Made by a program: the position numbers and the translations under genes | Assembly (NCBI GenBank): GCA_009841115.1 | Contig: VXML01000107.1 | Coordinates: 186,001 to 250,000 of the forward strand | Source: Gemmatimonadota bacterium | Lineage (GTDB): Bacteria; Latescibacterota; UBA2968; UBA8231 | Direction of reading: 5' to 3' | Length of the DNA: 64,000 nucleotides | The notes under the pieces: generated by a model | Told to the model about the DNA's origin: nothing | The model's database searches: none | Seen by the model: the letters and a program-made list of their open reading frames with translations, nothing else | In this document: positions 8,407-15,726 of the stretch, in pieces | How positions within the stretch are numbered: position 1 is the first letter of the stretch | How the letters are laid out: every line of letters begins with the position of its first letter

Positions 8407-9480
8407 ATGGTTCTGCGCTCGCTTTGTGTTGCAATCGTCCTTTGCGCTTCTGACCTGTGGGGCGCGGCGATCAACGGTTATGTGCTCAACCCTTTCACCC
8501 AGGCGCGAATTCCGGGCATTCCCGTGGCCTTCTACGTCCGCCAAGATGGGCAGATACTCGAGATGCTGCGCAAGGAGACCGACGCCGAGGGGCGCTTTTC
8601 TTTTGCTGGCCCTTTTCTACAGAGCGGACTCCACTTCGGGCTAGCGGCTTTCTACGACGACATCCCCTACTTTTCTTCGACTCTTGAGGCCGGTGCGCAA
8701 CAACAGGTCATCCTTGAAGTGTACGAAAAAACCGATGACCCCTCCGGAATCCGCATCGGTACTCATCATCTTTTTTTCGCGCTACGCGAGAACGCGATTG
8801 AGTGCATCCAGCTCCTGCAAATTCACAACACCCGTGAGCGCACGTACGCAGGCCGTGGTGACGGACGCGAGCGGCAAGTGACTGAACTTGTTTTGCCAAC
8901 GGGCATCTTCAACCTCCAAAGCCACTCGGGGCTGCTCCACCAAGCCGGAGAAGGTCGTTTCTTCGACAACCAGCCCCTGCCTCCGGGCCGCTCGCAACGG
9001 AGTTTTTCTTTTAATCTCGACGCGCGCAACTTCGCCAGCCCCTATGTGCATCAGGTGATATATCCGACCGACCGCTTGGAGGTTTTTCTCGACCCACCTT
9101 CCACAGAGATCAAACCGCCTTTTATCGATCTAGGTATCGTTGAGCAGCACGGACGCCAGTACCGTAAAGCGGCCATGGAAAACCTACAGCCAAGTCAGCA
9201 GGTGGCGATCCCCTTACCTCTTGACCCTTCGCTGCGTTGGTCGCTCAAATGGGTCGCACTGGTCGGCGCATTCCTCGCCGGTGGTGTCGCGCTGGCATTG
9301 AGCCGCCAACACCCAAGCACCGATCGCGCACACGTGCTAAAACGGCGGCAGCATCTCATTGAGGAACTCGCTCGGCTCGACGATTCTTTTGCCGGTCGGA
9401 CCGAAGATCCGCATTACATGGACCAGCGGGCGCAGCTGATGCGCGAAGCTGTTGCCCTGACTCAAGCGCTTGACGTGTGA
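8407..9480 (+). CDS. Secreted, C-terminally anchored protein with carboxypeptidase-regulatory-like domain
   Basis: This 357-residue protein has a signal peptide (cleavage near LWGA-A, about residue 19). Residues 20-105 resemble the beta-sandwich fold of carboxypeptidase regulatory-like domains (INGYVLNPFTQARIPGIPV, then a DAEGRFSF turn). A second beta-rich domain follows. A membrane helix lies at about 279-297 (WVALVGAFLAGGVALAL), with a charged cytoplasmic tail. It starts 3 bases after the zinc-ribbon gene and touches ccmA, so it belongs to the ccm operon. I know no standard Ccm factor with this layout. It may present or hold apocytochromes or another envelope partner, but that is inference. 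Confidence 0.65.
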   Translation: MVLRSLCVAIVLCASDLWGAAINGYVLNPFTQARIPGIPVAFYVRQDGQILEMLRKETDAEGRFSFAGPFLQSGLHFGLAAFYDDIPYFSSTLEAGAQQQVILEVYEKTDDPSGIRIGTHHLFFALRENAIECIQLLQIHNTRERTYAGRGDGRERQVTELVLPTGIFNLQSHSGLLHQAGEGRFFDNQPLPPGRSQRSFSFNLDARNFASPYVHQVIYPTDRLEVFLDPPSTEIKPPFIDLGIVEQHGRQYRKAAMENLQPSQQVAIPLPLDPSLRWSLKWVALVGAFLAGGVALALSRQHPSTDRAHVLKRRQHLIEELARLDDSFAGRTEDPHYMDQRAQLMREAVALTQALDV

Positions 9481-10220
9481 TGAGTGGAGATGATGCCATC
9501 GTCCTAGCGGGCGCTGCTAAACGCTTCGGCACCCACACTGCCCTGCATCCCATCGATCTGGTCATCCCGCGCGGGCAAGCGGCGCTGCTCGTTGGTGCCA
9601 ATGGCGCGGGCAAGAGTACCCTATTGCGGCTGGTGGCTGGCCTCTGCCGACCTTCGGCGGGAAGCGTGAAAATCAACGGTCGCGATCCCCAACGCACCCC
9701 CGAGGCGCGGGCGGAGATCGGCCTGCTCTCGCATCAGACCTTGCTCTACGACGAACTGACGGCACGGGAGAACTTGCGCTTCTTCGCCCAACTCTATGGC
9801 TTGGACAATCCAGACGAACGACTCGCTGCGGCCTTAGCGGCTGTTGGTCTGTGCTTTCCGTCGCCAGTATTGGCGACGCACGGGCGGCTCGACCAGCGCG
9901 TGGGTTCGTTCTCCCGCGGTATGAAGCAGCGGCTGGCCATTGCCCGTGCCATCCTGCATGGCCCTTCTATTCTCTTGCTTGACGAGCCGTTTACCGGCCT
10001 CGACACCAGTGCGAGCGCTGCATTACACCGCCTCTTACGCCGCTTTCGGCAAGAAGGACGCACCTGCATCTTGGTAACGCATCGCCTCGACGAGGCCGAG
10101 GGCCTAGTGGATCGCCTGCTGGTGATTGAACGTGGTCAATGGCGCTTGGACCAAGTCCTGACGGAAGATTCTAACCAACTGCACACGCTCTGCGCGCCTT
10201 ATCTCGACGCCAACTCATGA
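9480..10220 (+). CDS. ccmA: Heme exporter ATP-binding protein CcmA
   Basis: This is the ABC ATPase that drives release of holo-CcmE from the CcmABCD complex. Walker A is GANGAGKST, the signature is FSRGMKQRL and Walker B is ILLLDEPFTGLD. ATG 9480 overlaps the last base of the previous stop; a GTG one codon upstream is also possible. At 246 residues it is longer than the usual CcmA of about 200. Part of the extra length lies just before the ABC signature, near residues 124-135 (FPSPVLATHGRL), where a copy of the window's palindromic repeat is read in frame. It is translationally coupled to ccmB. Confidence 0.93.
   Translation: MSGDDAIVLAGAAKRFGTHTALHPIDLVIPRGQAALLVGANGAGKSTLLRLVAGLCRPSAGSVKINGRDPQRTPEARAEIGLLSHQTLLYDELTARENLRFFAQLYGLDNPDERLAAALAAVGLCFPSPVLATHGRLDQRVGSFSRGMKQRLAIARAILHGPSILLLDEPFTGLDTSASAALHRLLRRFRQEGRTCILVTHRLDEAEGLVDRLLVIERGQWRLDQVLTEDSNQLHTLCAPYLDANS
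9853..9878 (-). repeat. Palindromic repeat copy A, in frame inside ccmA
   Basis: This is the reverse-complement copy of the 26-base element at 40791-40816 and matches it at 24 of 26 positions. The palindromic core CGTCGCCAGTATTGGCGACG covers 9859-9878 with 8-base arms. It is translated as SPVLAT within ccmA, immediately before the ABC signature segment. Confidence 0.75.
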
Positions 10221-10894
10221 GCTTTTTCGGGCGGGCACTGGCGATACTGCGCAAGGATCTGAAGGCCGAGTGGCGCACTAAGGCGCGTCTCAGTCCGATG
10301 GTGTTCTTTATACTGTTGATGTTGCTGGTATTCAACTTTTCCTTCGATTTAGGCGGAGCTGCTCTACGCGAGATTGGGCCTGGGACCCTGTGGTCATCCT
10401 ACGTCTTCGCCAGCCTCCTGAGTCTGGGTCGCTCTTTTACTGATGAACGCGACAACGACGCGCTCGACGCGCTGCTGTTAGCGCCTGGGGACCGCGGTGC
10501 CATTTATCTAGGTAAAATGCTGGGCAATTTTGTTTTTCTTTTAGCAATCGAACTTCTAAGTTTGCCCTTTTTTGCGCTCTTCTTTAACCTGTCTCTAGGC
10601 TTTTTCTTGCTACCCTTGTTGGCTGTCTTCGTCTTGGGATCAGCTTGTATGGCGTCGGCGGGCACGCTCTTTGCGGCATTGTCGAACAACATGCGCTTGC
10701 GCGAGTTAATGCTGCCCCTTTTGCTCTTGCCCATGATCTTGCCGGCGTTGATTTCCTGCGTGGAGGCGACGGGGTTAGTGCTGGCCAATGACTGTTGCGA
10801 AAAGCTCTTCCCGCACCTGCAAATGTTGGGGGTGTACGCGGTGGTTTTCACGGTGCTATCGCTAATGCTTTTTGAATACGCGATCGAGGAATGA
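10217..10894 (+). CDS. ccmB: Heme exporter membrane protein CcmB
   Basis: This 225-residue, highly hydrophobic protein has about six membrane helices, the expected size and topology for CcmB, the ABC-2-type membrane subunit that pairs with CcmA. It begins with a short basic cytoplasmic segment (LAILRKDLKAEWRTKARLS), typical of the family. ATGA overlaps join it to ccmA upstream and ccmC downstream. With CcmA, CcmC and CcmD it releases heme-loaded CcmE for delivery to CcmF. Confidence 0.93.
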   Translation: MSFFGRALAILRKDLKAEWRTKARLSPMVFFILLMLLVFNFSFDLGGAALREIGPGTLWSSYVFASLLSLGRSFTDERDNDALDALLLAPGDRGAIYLGKMLGNFVFLLAIELLSLPFFALFFNLSLGFFLLPLLAVFVLGSACMASAGTLFAALSNNMRLRELMLPLLLLPMILPALISCVEATGLVLANDCCEKLFPHLQMLGVYAVVFTVLSLMLFEYAIEE

Positions 10895-11562
10895 TGCGTT
10901 CGGTCCCATTCTCCTGTTTGATTTTCGTGGTCATGCTCGTCGCCTTGGGCGCGATTTTTCTCTGGGTCCCTACCGAAAAAGAAATGGGAATCGTCCAGCG
11001 AATCTTCTATTTTCATGTGCCGGCGGCGTTTTCTTCGTTTCTGGCCTTTTTTCTCGTATTCGTCGGCAGTGTGCAGTATCTGCGCACTCGCGCGGACAAG
11101 TGGGATCGCCTAGCGCTATGCTCTGCCGAATTGGGCGTGATCTTTGCGTTGATCGTGCTGATCACTGGGCCTTTGTGGGCCAAGCCCATATGGGGAGTTT
11201 ACTGGCGATGGGAGCCGCGCCTGACCTCCATGCTGATTACTTTCACCATCTACGTGGCCTACCTAATGGTGCGGGGATATGGGGCTAACTCCACTCCGGT
11301 ACAGCGCATCAGTGCTGTACTGGGCATTCTCGCCTTCGCCAACGTTCCTTTGGTGTATTATGCTGTCGATCTGTGGGCCGCCGACCAACAGCTACACCCG
11401 CCGCGCAACGTAGAGCTTGAGCCGACGATGCAATACACCAAGTGGATCTGCTACGCGGCTTTCTTCCTGCTGCTCTTTCGCCTCATAGCGCAACGCATGG
11501 AACTAGCCCGCATTGAAAAGGCCGTGGTACTCCTGCGGCAAAAACTAACTGACGAAACGTAA
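10891..11562 (+). CDS. ccmC: Heme handling protein CcmC
   Basis: This 223-residue membrane protein of six helices belongs to the heme-handling family. It has two conserved periplasmic histidines, one in FYFHVPAA and one in QQLHPPRN. Between them is the tryptophan-rich heme-binding motif, here WGVYWRWEPRLTS (W101 onward), where the usual WWD-type Asp is Glu108. CcmC attaches heme to CcmE. The start overlaps the ccmB stop as ATGA; two consecutive ATG codons make the exact start ambiguous by one residue. Its heme partner in this operon is the Cys-type CcmE. Confidence 0.94.
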   Translation: MMRSVPFSCLIFVVMLVALGAIFLWVPTEKEMGIVQRIFYFHVPAAFSSFLAFFLVFVGSVQYLRTRADKWDRLALCSAELGVIFALIVLITGPLWAKPIWGVYWRWEPRLTSMLITFTIYVAYLMVRGYGANSTPVQRISAVLGILAFANVPLVYYAVDLWAADQQLHPPRNVELEPTMQYTKWICYAAFFLLLFRLIAQRMELARIEKAVVLLRQKLTDET

Positions 11563-11572
11563 GAGACTATCT

Positions 11573-11734
11573 ATGGACAATCTCCACTACTTATTTGCTG
11601 CCTTCGCGGCCGTGTGGATCGTGCTTTTTGCCTATTTGGCGTACCTAAATCGGCGCACTGGGGAACTAGGTCGCCAACTCGCGGAGCTTGAGTTGAAGCT
11701 GAAAAACAGAGAGGGAGATTTACCGGATGAGTAA
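11573..11734 (+). CDS. ccmD: CcmD-like small membrane protein
   Basis: This 53-residue protein begins MDNLHYLFAAFAAVWIVLFA. One membrane helix (about 6-26) is followed by a basic and then acidic cytoplasmic tail. That matches CcmD, the small subunit that stabilises the CcmABC-CcmE complex. It lies 10 bases after ccmC and closes the operon. The start ATG follows a weakly purine-rich stretch (AAGAG, 11561-11565). The call rests on size, topology and position, since CcmD sequences are poorly conserved. Confidence 0.8.
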   Translation: MDNLHYLFAAFAAVWIVLFAYLAYLNRRTGELGRQLAELELKLKNREGDLPDE

Positions 11735-11748
11735 GAGGCGCGAGCTAG

Positions 11749-11778
11749 TTGACACCCGCTTTTACGTCGTATTATATT
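11749..11778 (+). promoter_or_regulatory. Putative sigma-70 promoter for the bifunctional nuclease pair
   Basis: The -35 box TTGACA (11749-11754) is perfect. The -10 box is TTATAT with a 17-base spacer, or TATATT (11773-11778) with 18. It lies in the gap between ccmD and the first DUF151 gene, pointing at it. Confidence 0.65.
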
Positions 11779-11823
11779 TTACACATCTATTGGCAGACGC
11801 CTATTAAATTGTAGTGTACCGCT

Positions 11824-12441
11824 ATGGTTCTGATGGAAGTCAAGGGGGTCTTAAGAAGCAAATCTCTATCTTTATACCCTGAAGTAGTACTCAAAGAAGT
11901 CGAAGGCAACTATTATCTGCGCATTGTCATCGGCCGCTTTGAGGCGGCAGCCATTTCCACCGCCCACAGCAAGCGGCAACCTGCGCGCCCCATTAGCTAC
12001 GATCTAGCCCATCAGATTCTCGCCCACGTCGACGCCCGGGTAGTCCGGGTCGAAATTACGGACTTTAACTCACGCGAAAAAACGTACTACGCTGAGATTC
12101 ACCTCGTTGACGACGAGGGCAAGATTCATACATTCGATGCACGTCCCAGCGATGCCATTGCCTTAGCCTTGCGCTTTGGCGCACCGATCTACGCTGCCGT
12201 CAAGGTGCTCAAAGACGTGGGATGCGTTCGTTCTGACGACGATGAATGGGTTACGGCTGAAGTTAATGCCATCACCAAATCCGTGGTCGCACCGCGGGAA
12301 GAGCACCCGACCATCGCCACATCAGCCGTCAATCAGCTAGAACAACTCAAAAGACGCATGCACCAAGCGGTTGCTGAAGAAATCTACGAGGAGGCGGCGC
12401 GGCTTCGCGACGAGATTAGTCGCCTCAATGGAGATGACTAA
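11824..12441 (+). CDS. Bifunctional nuclease (DUF151) family protein with UVR domain, copy 1
   Basis: This 205-residue protein has a bifunctional-nuclease (BFN/DUF151) domain at about 1-140, with the conserved stretch DARPSDAIALALRFGAPIY. A C-terminal UVR motif of the UvrB/UvrC type follows (about 170-202, EEIYEEAARLRDEI). BFN-domain proteins have been linked to nuclease activity and stress in plants and bacteria, and the UVR motif usually mediates protein-protein contact. The gene overlaps its paralogue by one base (TAATG), and a promoter is visible upstream. Family assignment is firm; the substrate is unknown. Confidence 0.88.
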   Translation: MVLMEVKGVLRSKSLSLYPEVVLKEVEGNYYLRIVIGRFEAAAISTAHSKRQPARPISYDLAHQILAHVDARVVRVEITDFNSREKTYYAEIHLVDDEGKIHTFDARPSDAIALALRFGAPIYAAVKVLKDVGCVRSDDDEWVTAEVNAITKSVVAPREEHPTIATSAVNQLEQLKRRMHQAVAEEIYEEAARLRDEISRLNGDD

Positions 12442-13136
12442 TGAGTACTACCTCTTTAGTCGAGATGACCGTGGTCAAGGTTAGCCCCTACTTGCGCGAG
12501 GACAGGCCCTTGGTATGGTTGAGCGAGAAGAACGGAGACCTCCCGCGGCTCCTGCCCATTCCTATCGGCGAATTTGAAGCGGCCGCCATTCGGATGCGGC
12601 TGGAAAACGATGGCTCCATACGCCCAATCTCTTACGACTTACTCGCTTCTATGGTCAACTCCCTTGCTATACGCGTGCGCCAAGTTGTCATCCACAATGT
12701 GCGCCGCTCCATTTACTACGCGAGAGTCGTTATTGAAAAGAATCACACGATAAAAGACATCGACGCACGTCCCAGTGATGCCATCGCTTTGGCCTTGCGC
12801 ACGGGTTCGCCAATCTACGTTGCTCCTGCGTTGCTCGACGAGGTGGGCTTGGAGCCTTTGGAAAGCGACTTGGATGTTGAACACACCCTGAACCGCTTCT
12901 GCGAGTTTGAAGCGCAGATTTTCACATCGCTCAATGCAAAAGCTGACTCGGCCAAGATCCGCTCCCCGAAGCGGAACGCCGAAGAGGCCGACGCTCAACG
13001 CCCGCCGAAAAAAGAGAAAGACGAGCTCAGCCTGCTTCAGCATCGGCTACAGCAGGCCGTCATATGCGAAGAATACGAAGAAGCTGCTCGTCTGCGCGAC
13101 GCCATCGAATCGCTAGCTAAAAAAACCAAGCGTTGA
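12441..13136 (+). CDS. Bifunctional nuclease (DUF151) family protein with UVR domain, copy 2
   Basis: This 231-residue paralogue of the preceding gene has the same order: BFN/DUF151 domain (about 5-150, DARPSDAIALALRTGSPIY) and a C-terminal UVR motif (EEYEEAARLRDAIESL). The linker is longer, charged and Lys/Pro-rich. The one-base overlap with copy 1 suggests coupled translation and perhaps a heteromer. The pair arose by tandem duplication and has diverged well outside the core motif. Confidence 0.88.
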   Translation: MSTTSLVEMTVVKVSPYLREDRPLVWLSEKNGDLPRLLPIPIGEFEAAAIRMRLENDGSIRPISYDLLASMVNSLAIRVRQVVIHNVRRSIYYARVVIEKNHTIKDIDARPSDAIALALRTGSPIYVAPALLDEVGLEPLESDLDVEHTLNRFCEFEAQIFTSLNAKADSAKIRSPKRNAEEADAQRPPKKEKDELSLLQHRLQQAVICEEYEEAARLRDAIESLAKKTKR

Positions 13137-13184
13137 ACCCCAATCCGGGTGGACGCAGACGTAACACCTACCAAGTAGCTGAAG

Positions 13185-13667
13185 TTGCCCAAGACGCTGA
13201 TCCGTGCGCTATACACAATGGTCCTACAACTATTTGTTTGCCTCGCCCTGCTCCTCGGCTGCGATAGCGAAGACATAGACCAACGCTTCTCACATCCGGC
13301 CCAGACCTTCCAGACCTATAAGCGCGCGCTAGAAAACAGCGACTTTGACTTGCTTTGGAAATGTTTCAGTTCTTCGCAAGTGGAGGGGGAGGATCGTCAG
13401 AGCTTTGTCGAACGGTGGCGGCAAAAGACGCCAGCCGAGATCAAGACTCAACTGCGGCGAGAAATCGCTGAAGAGCGCATCATCAACGAGCGCATTGGTT
13501 ACTTACTCTTCGATTCCTCTACGCTAGGCGATGAGCGCACATCGCCATTCTTTTATTTTATTCGCGATTCCAGTGGTTGGAAAATTACCTCCCATCTAGA
13601 CAGCACCTTCCATCAAGAGTTAGAGCAAGCCATTGAGCGCGGCGAGTACAAACTACCCGACTTCTAA
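13185..13667 (+). CDS. Small lipoprotein, function unknown
   Basis: With a TTG start the product is 160 residues and begins MPKTLIRALYTM, giving a positively charged n-region, a hydrophobic stretch and a lipobox ending LLLGC (Cys26). An ATG at 13218 is the alternative but would remove the charged n-region. The mature part is helical then beta-rich (SGWKITSHLD), loosely like NTF2-type lipoproteins, but I do not recognise the family. It is probably attached to the inner face of the outer membrane or to the inner membrane. It converges with the XRE regulator 32 bases downstream. Confidence 0.65.
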   Translation: MPKTLIRALYTMVLQLFVCLALLLGCDSEDIDQRFSHPAQTFQTYKRALENSDFDLLWKCFSSSQVEGEDRQSFVERWRQKTPAEIKTQLRREIAEERIINERIGYLLFDSSTLGDERTSPFFYFIRDSSGWKITSHLDSTFHQELEQAIERGEYKLPDF

Positions 13668-13699
13668 CCCTTCCTTCCCATTAGACATTAACTCTTTCC

Positions 13700-14233
13700 T
13701 CATCTGGGCGGCTCTAAGTTCCAAGTCTCTATAATGCCCATTATCATATCCCACTGCTTGTCGTCCATCGCCTCTACCAGAGCGAGCAGGCGTAACACAT
13801 CGCGCTCCTTCTGCTTCTTGCGCGCCCGAGCAACGGCCTCTAACCACGGTTGGTCCCCGAGCAGAGCCAAAATTTCTGGCTTAGATAGTATCCCCAAGAG
13901 GGCTGGGTCCAACGGCTCAGCGCTAGACAGGAGCCTGTTGACGACTGGGTCCGACAGCGAGCGCATCATCTTGCCATAGAGCACACGTCCTTCCTCCGAA
14001 CTCGCCTTGGCCTCATAAGCAGCAATCAACACTCTATTAGAGTCTAGTTCCAAAACCTCAGCCAACTTGAGACACACTTCGTCGGAAGGGACCTTCTCCC
14101 CTTTCTCAATTTGTCCTATATAGGTTGCCCATACGCCGTTGGGCCTTCGCGCCGTCACGAGTTGTTCGGCCAGTCCCTGCTGACTTAGGTGGGCTTGTAG
14201 CCGGGCCTCCTTAACCATTTCTGCAAACTGCAT
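13700..14233 (-). CDS. XRE-family transcriptional regulator
   Basis: This 177-residue protein has an N-terminal Cro/CI-type helix-turn-helix (about 4-66, with LSQQGLAEQLVT as the first helices and YIGQIEKGEKVPS as the recognition region). The C-terminal part is helical, with no recognised ligand-binding domain. The frame is open upstream for 99 more codons, but ATG 14233 is preferred: it is preceded by a GAGGG ribosome-binding site and opens directly into the DNA-binding domain. Palindromes over its promoter suggest autoregulation. Targets are unknown. Confidence 0.85.
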   Translation of the reverse strand: MQFAEMVKEARLQAHLSQQGLAEQLVTARRPNGVWATYIGQIEKGEKVPSDEVCLKLAEVLELDSNRVLIAAYEAKASSEEGRVLYGKMMRSLSDPVVNRLLSSAEPLDPALLGILSKPEILALLGDQPWLEAVARARKKQKERDVLRLLALVEAMDDKQWDMIMGIIETWNLEPPR

Positions 14234-14264
14234 TTGCGTTCCCTCTACATTATTTTTCACCACT

Positions 14265-14302
14265 ATCTTTGTTAAAGATACGCACACACTTGTAAGTGTG
14301 CA
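14265..14302 (-). promoter_or_regulatory. Promoter with overlapping palindromic operators of the XRE gene
   Basis: On the minus strand TTGCAC (14302-14297) and TATCTT are separated by exactly 17 bases, a good sigma-70 promoter. Two palindromes overlap it: CACACTTGTAAGTGTG (14285-14300) in the spacer and -35 region, and ATCTTTGTTAAAGAT (14265-14279) at and below the -10. They lie 32-67 bases upstream of the XRE start, where an autorepressor would bind. Confidence 0.6.
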
Positions 14303-14545
14303 AGGCTCTGTTGTCATTTCTTTCGGTCCACTTTTCCGCTTGACAACACAATCTAGCGTGTGTATTTTTGTTTTAAATAGAGTGTGGTGGTCCGCTAGCG
14401 TGGCTAACGTCTTGATACGCGAAGCTCGGATTTCCCTTTTCGGGTCGTTGAGATCTTCAAAACTACCTCCCCACACCGCCTCGTTTGAGGATCTCATTTG
14501 CGTTTCAAGATCACACCTTTCGGCTGCCACACTCTTTATTTTTTA

Positions 14546-14576
14546 AGCAGCTCATTTTTTGATGGGCTGCTTTTTT
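14546..14576 (+). terminator. Rho-independent terminator
   Basis: AGCAGCTCAT and ATGGGCTGCT form a 10-base stem with one G-T pair and a 6-base loop, followed by six T. It points in the plus direction, but no convincing plus-strand gene lies between the XRE start and this site. It may end an unseen small RNA or read-through transcription. The rest of 14303-14545 holds no gene I can support. Confidence 0.75.
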
Positions 14577-14610
14577 ATGTTTAGCCTTTACGCCGGTTCC
14601 TTTATACACC

Positions 14611-15726
14611 ATGCGTATCTGTATGGTCGCCTTCACCGACCTGAATTTCGACTACCGCATCTACCGAGAGGCTATCTCGCTGCGCCGCGCTGGTCACCAA
14701 GTCGTCATTGTCGCTTCCTCTTTCAACTCAGTCCCTCTCAAAGGATGGGACGATTTTGAAATCTACCCGATTCCGCTAGACCGGAGCCGCTCGCTGCGCC
14801 GCCTCTACCCTTTGTTTTGGCAACGGGCCTATCCCCTGCTCGTCGAGACCCAGCCGGATGCCTATCACGCCCACGACTTAGACTCTCTCTGGCCAGCAGT
14901 GCGAGCTGCACAGCGATTAGATCTGCCCATCGTCTATGACGCACACGAATTTTGGACCGAGCAGTCCTCACTGGTCAACCGACCGCTGATGCGGTCCTGC
15001 TGGCGTTTGCTGGAGCAGCGGCTGATAAGACGGGTAGATCGCGTCATAACCGTCAGCGGGTCTATCGCCCAATCGCTCAGGGAGCGTTACCGCCTTGACG
15101 AGGTCGTCGTTCTGCGCAATTTGCCGCTCTTCCGCCATAAGGTCCAAGGCAACCTGATACGCGAAACGCTGGACTTGCCCGATGATCGCCCCGTTGTTCT
15201 CTACCAAGGAGGATTTCTCACCGAAAATGGCTTGCGCGAGCAAATCGAGGCCGTCGCGGGGCTTGCCGCCGCCCTAGTACTGATTGGGGATGGGCCGAGT
15301 GAACAGGCCCTGCGGAACCAAGTTCGCGCTGCGGGCCTAGAGGACCGGGTCTATTTTATTCCCCGGGTGCCCTTTTACCAACTTCACAATTATACTTGCT
15401 CGGCCGACTTGGGCCTGTGTCTGATCAAAGGCACGGGTAAGAGCTTCTACTACTCTCTGCCCAATAAGCTGTTTGAATATATGATGGCTGGGCTACCGAT
15501 CTTAGCCAGCAATTTCCCTGAAATGGAGCGCATCGTCCGCAAAACGCGTACCGGAACTACGGTCGATCCAACCAATATAGCAGCCATTCGAGAGCAGATC
15601 GCCGCTTTTTTGGACAATGCAGAGATGCGAGAGGCATGTGCGGAGGCGAGTTTGCAGGCGGCACGGCGTTATAATTGGGAGCGAGAATCCGCTCAACTCA
15701 CCCAGCTTTACGAAACCTTAGCATGA
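14611..15726 (+). CDS. Glycosyltransferase family 4
   Basis: This 371-residue GT-B enzyme has an N-terminal Rossmann domain (MRICMVAFTDLNFDYRIYRE), then VVLYQGGF, LVLIGDGPSE and the C-terminal nucleotide-sugar site (SLPNKLFEYMMAGLPILAS with the conserved Glu). The donor is normally a nucleotide sugar and the acceptor a polysaccharide or lipid precursor. It is cytoplasmic or loosely membrane-associated. It overlaps the next glycosyltransferase as ATGA, so both probably serve one surface polysaccharide or glycolipid. Specific sugars cannot be inferred. Confidence 0.9.
   Translation: MRICMVAFTDLNFDYRIYREAISLRRAGHQVVIVASSFNSVPLKGWDDFEIYPIPLDRSRSLRRLYPLFWQRAYPLLVETQPDAYHAHDLDSLWPAVRAAQRLDLPIVYDAHEFWTEQSSLVNRPLMRSCWRLLEQRLIRRVDRVITVSGSIAQSLRERYRLDEVVVLRNLPLFRHKVQGNLIRETLDLPDDRPVVLYQGGFLTENGLREQIEAVAGLAAALVLIGDGPSEQALRNQVRAAGLEDRVYFIPRVPFYQLHNYTCSADLGLCLIKGTGKSFYYSLPNKLFEYMMAGLPILASNFPEMERIVRKTRTGTTVDPTNIAAIREQIAAFLDNAEMREACAEASLQAARRYNWERESAQLTQLYETLA

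Noticed and set aside
14234..14530. 99-codon upstream extension of the XRE regulator
   Set aside because: It would translate through the promoter and palindromes; a GAGGG site and the domain boundary support ATG 14233.
14298..14546. 82-codon plus-strand frame before the glycosyltransferase
   Set aside because: No ribosome-binding site, no domain, and it overlaps the XRE promoter region; the terminator at its end is noted separately.
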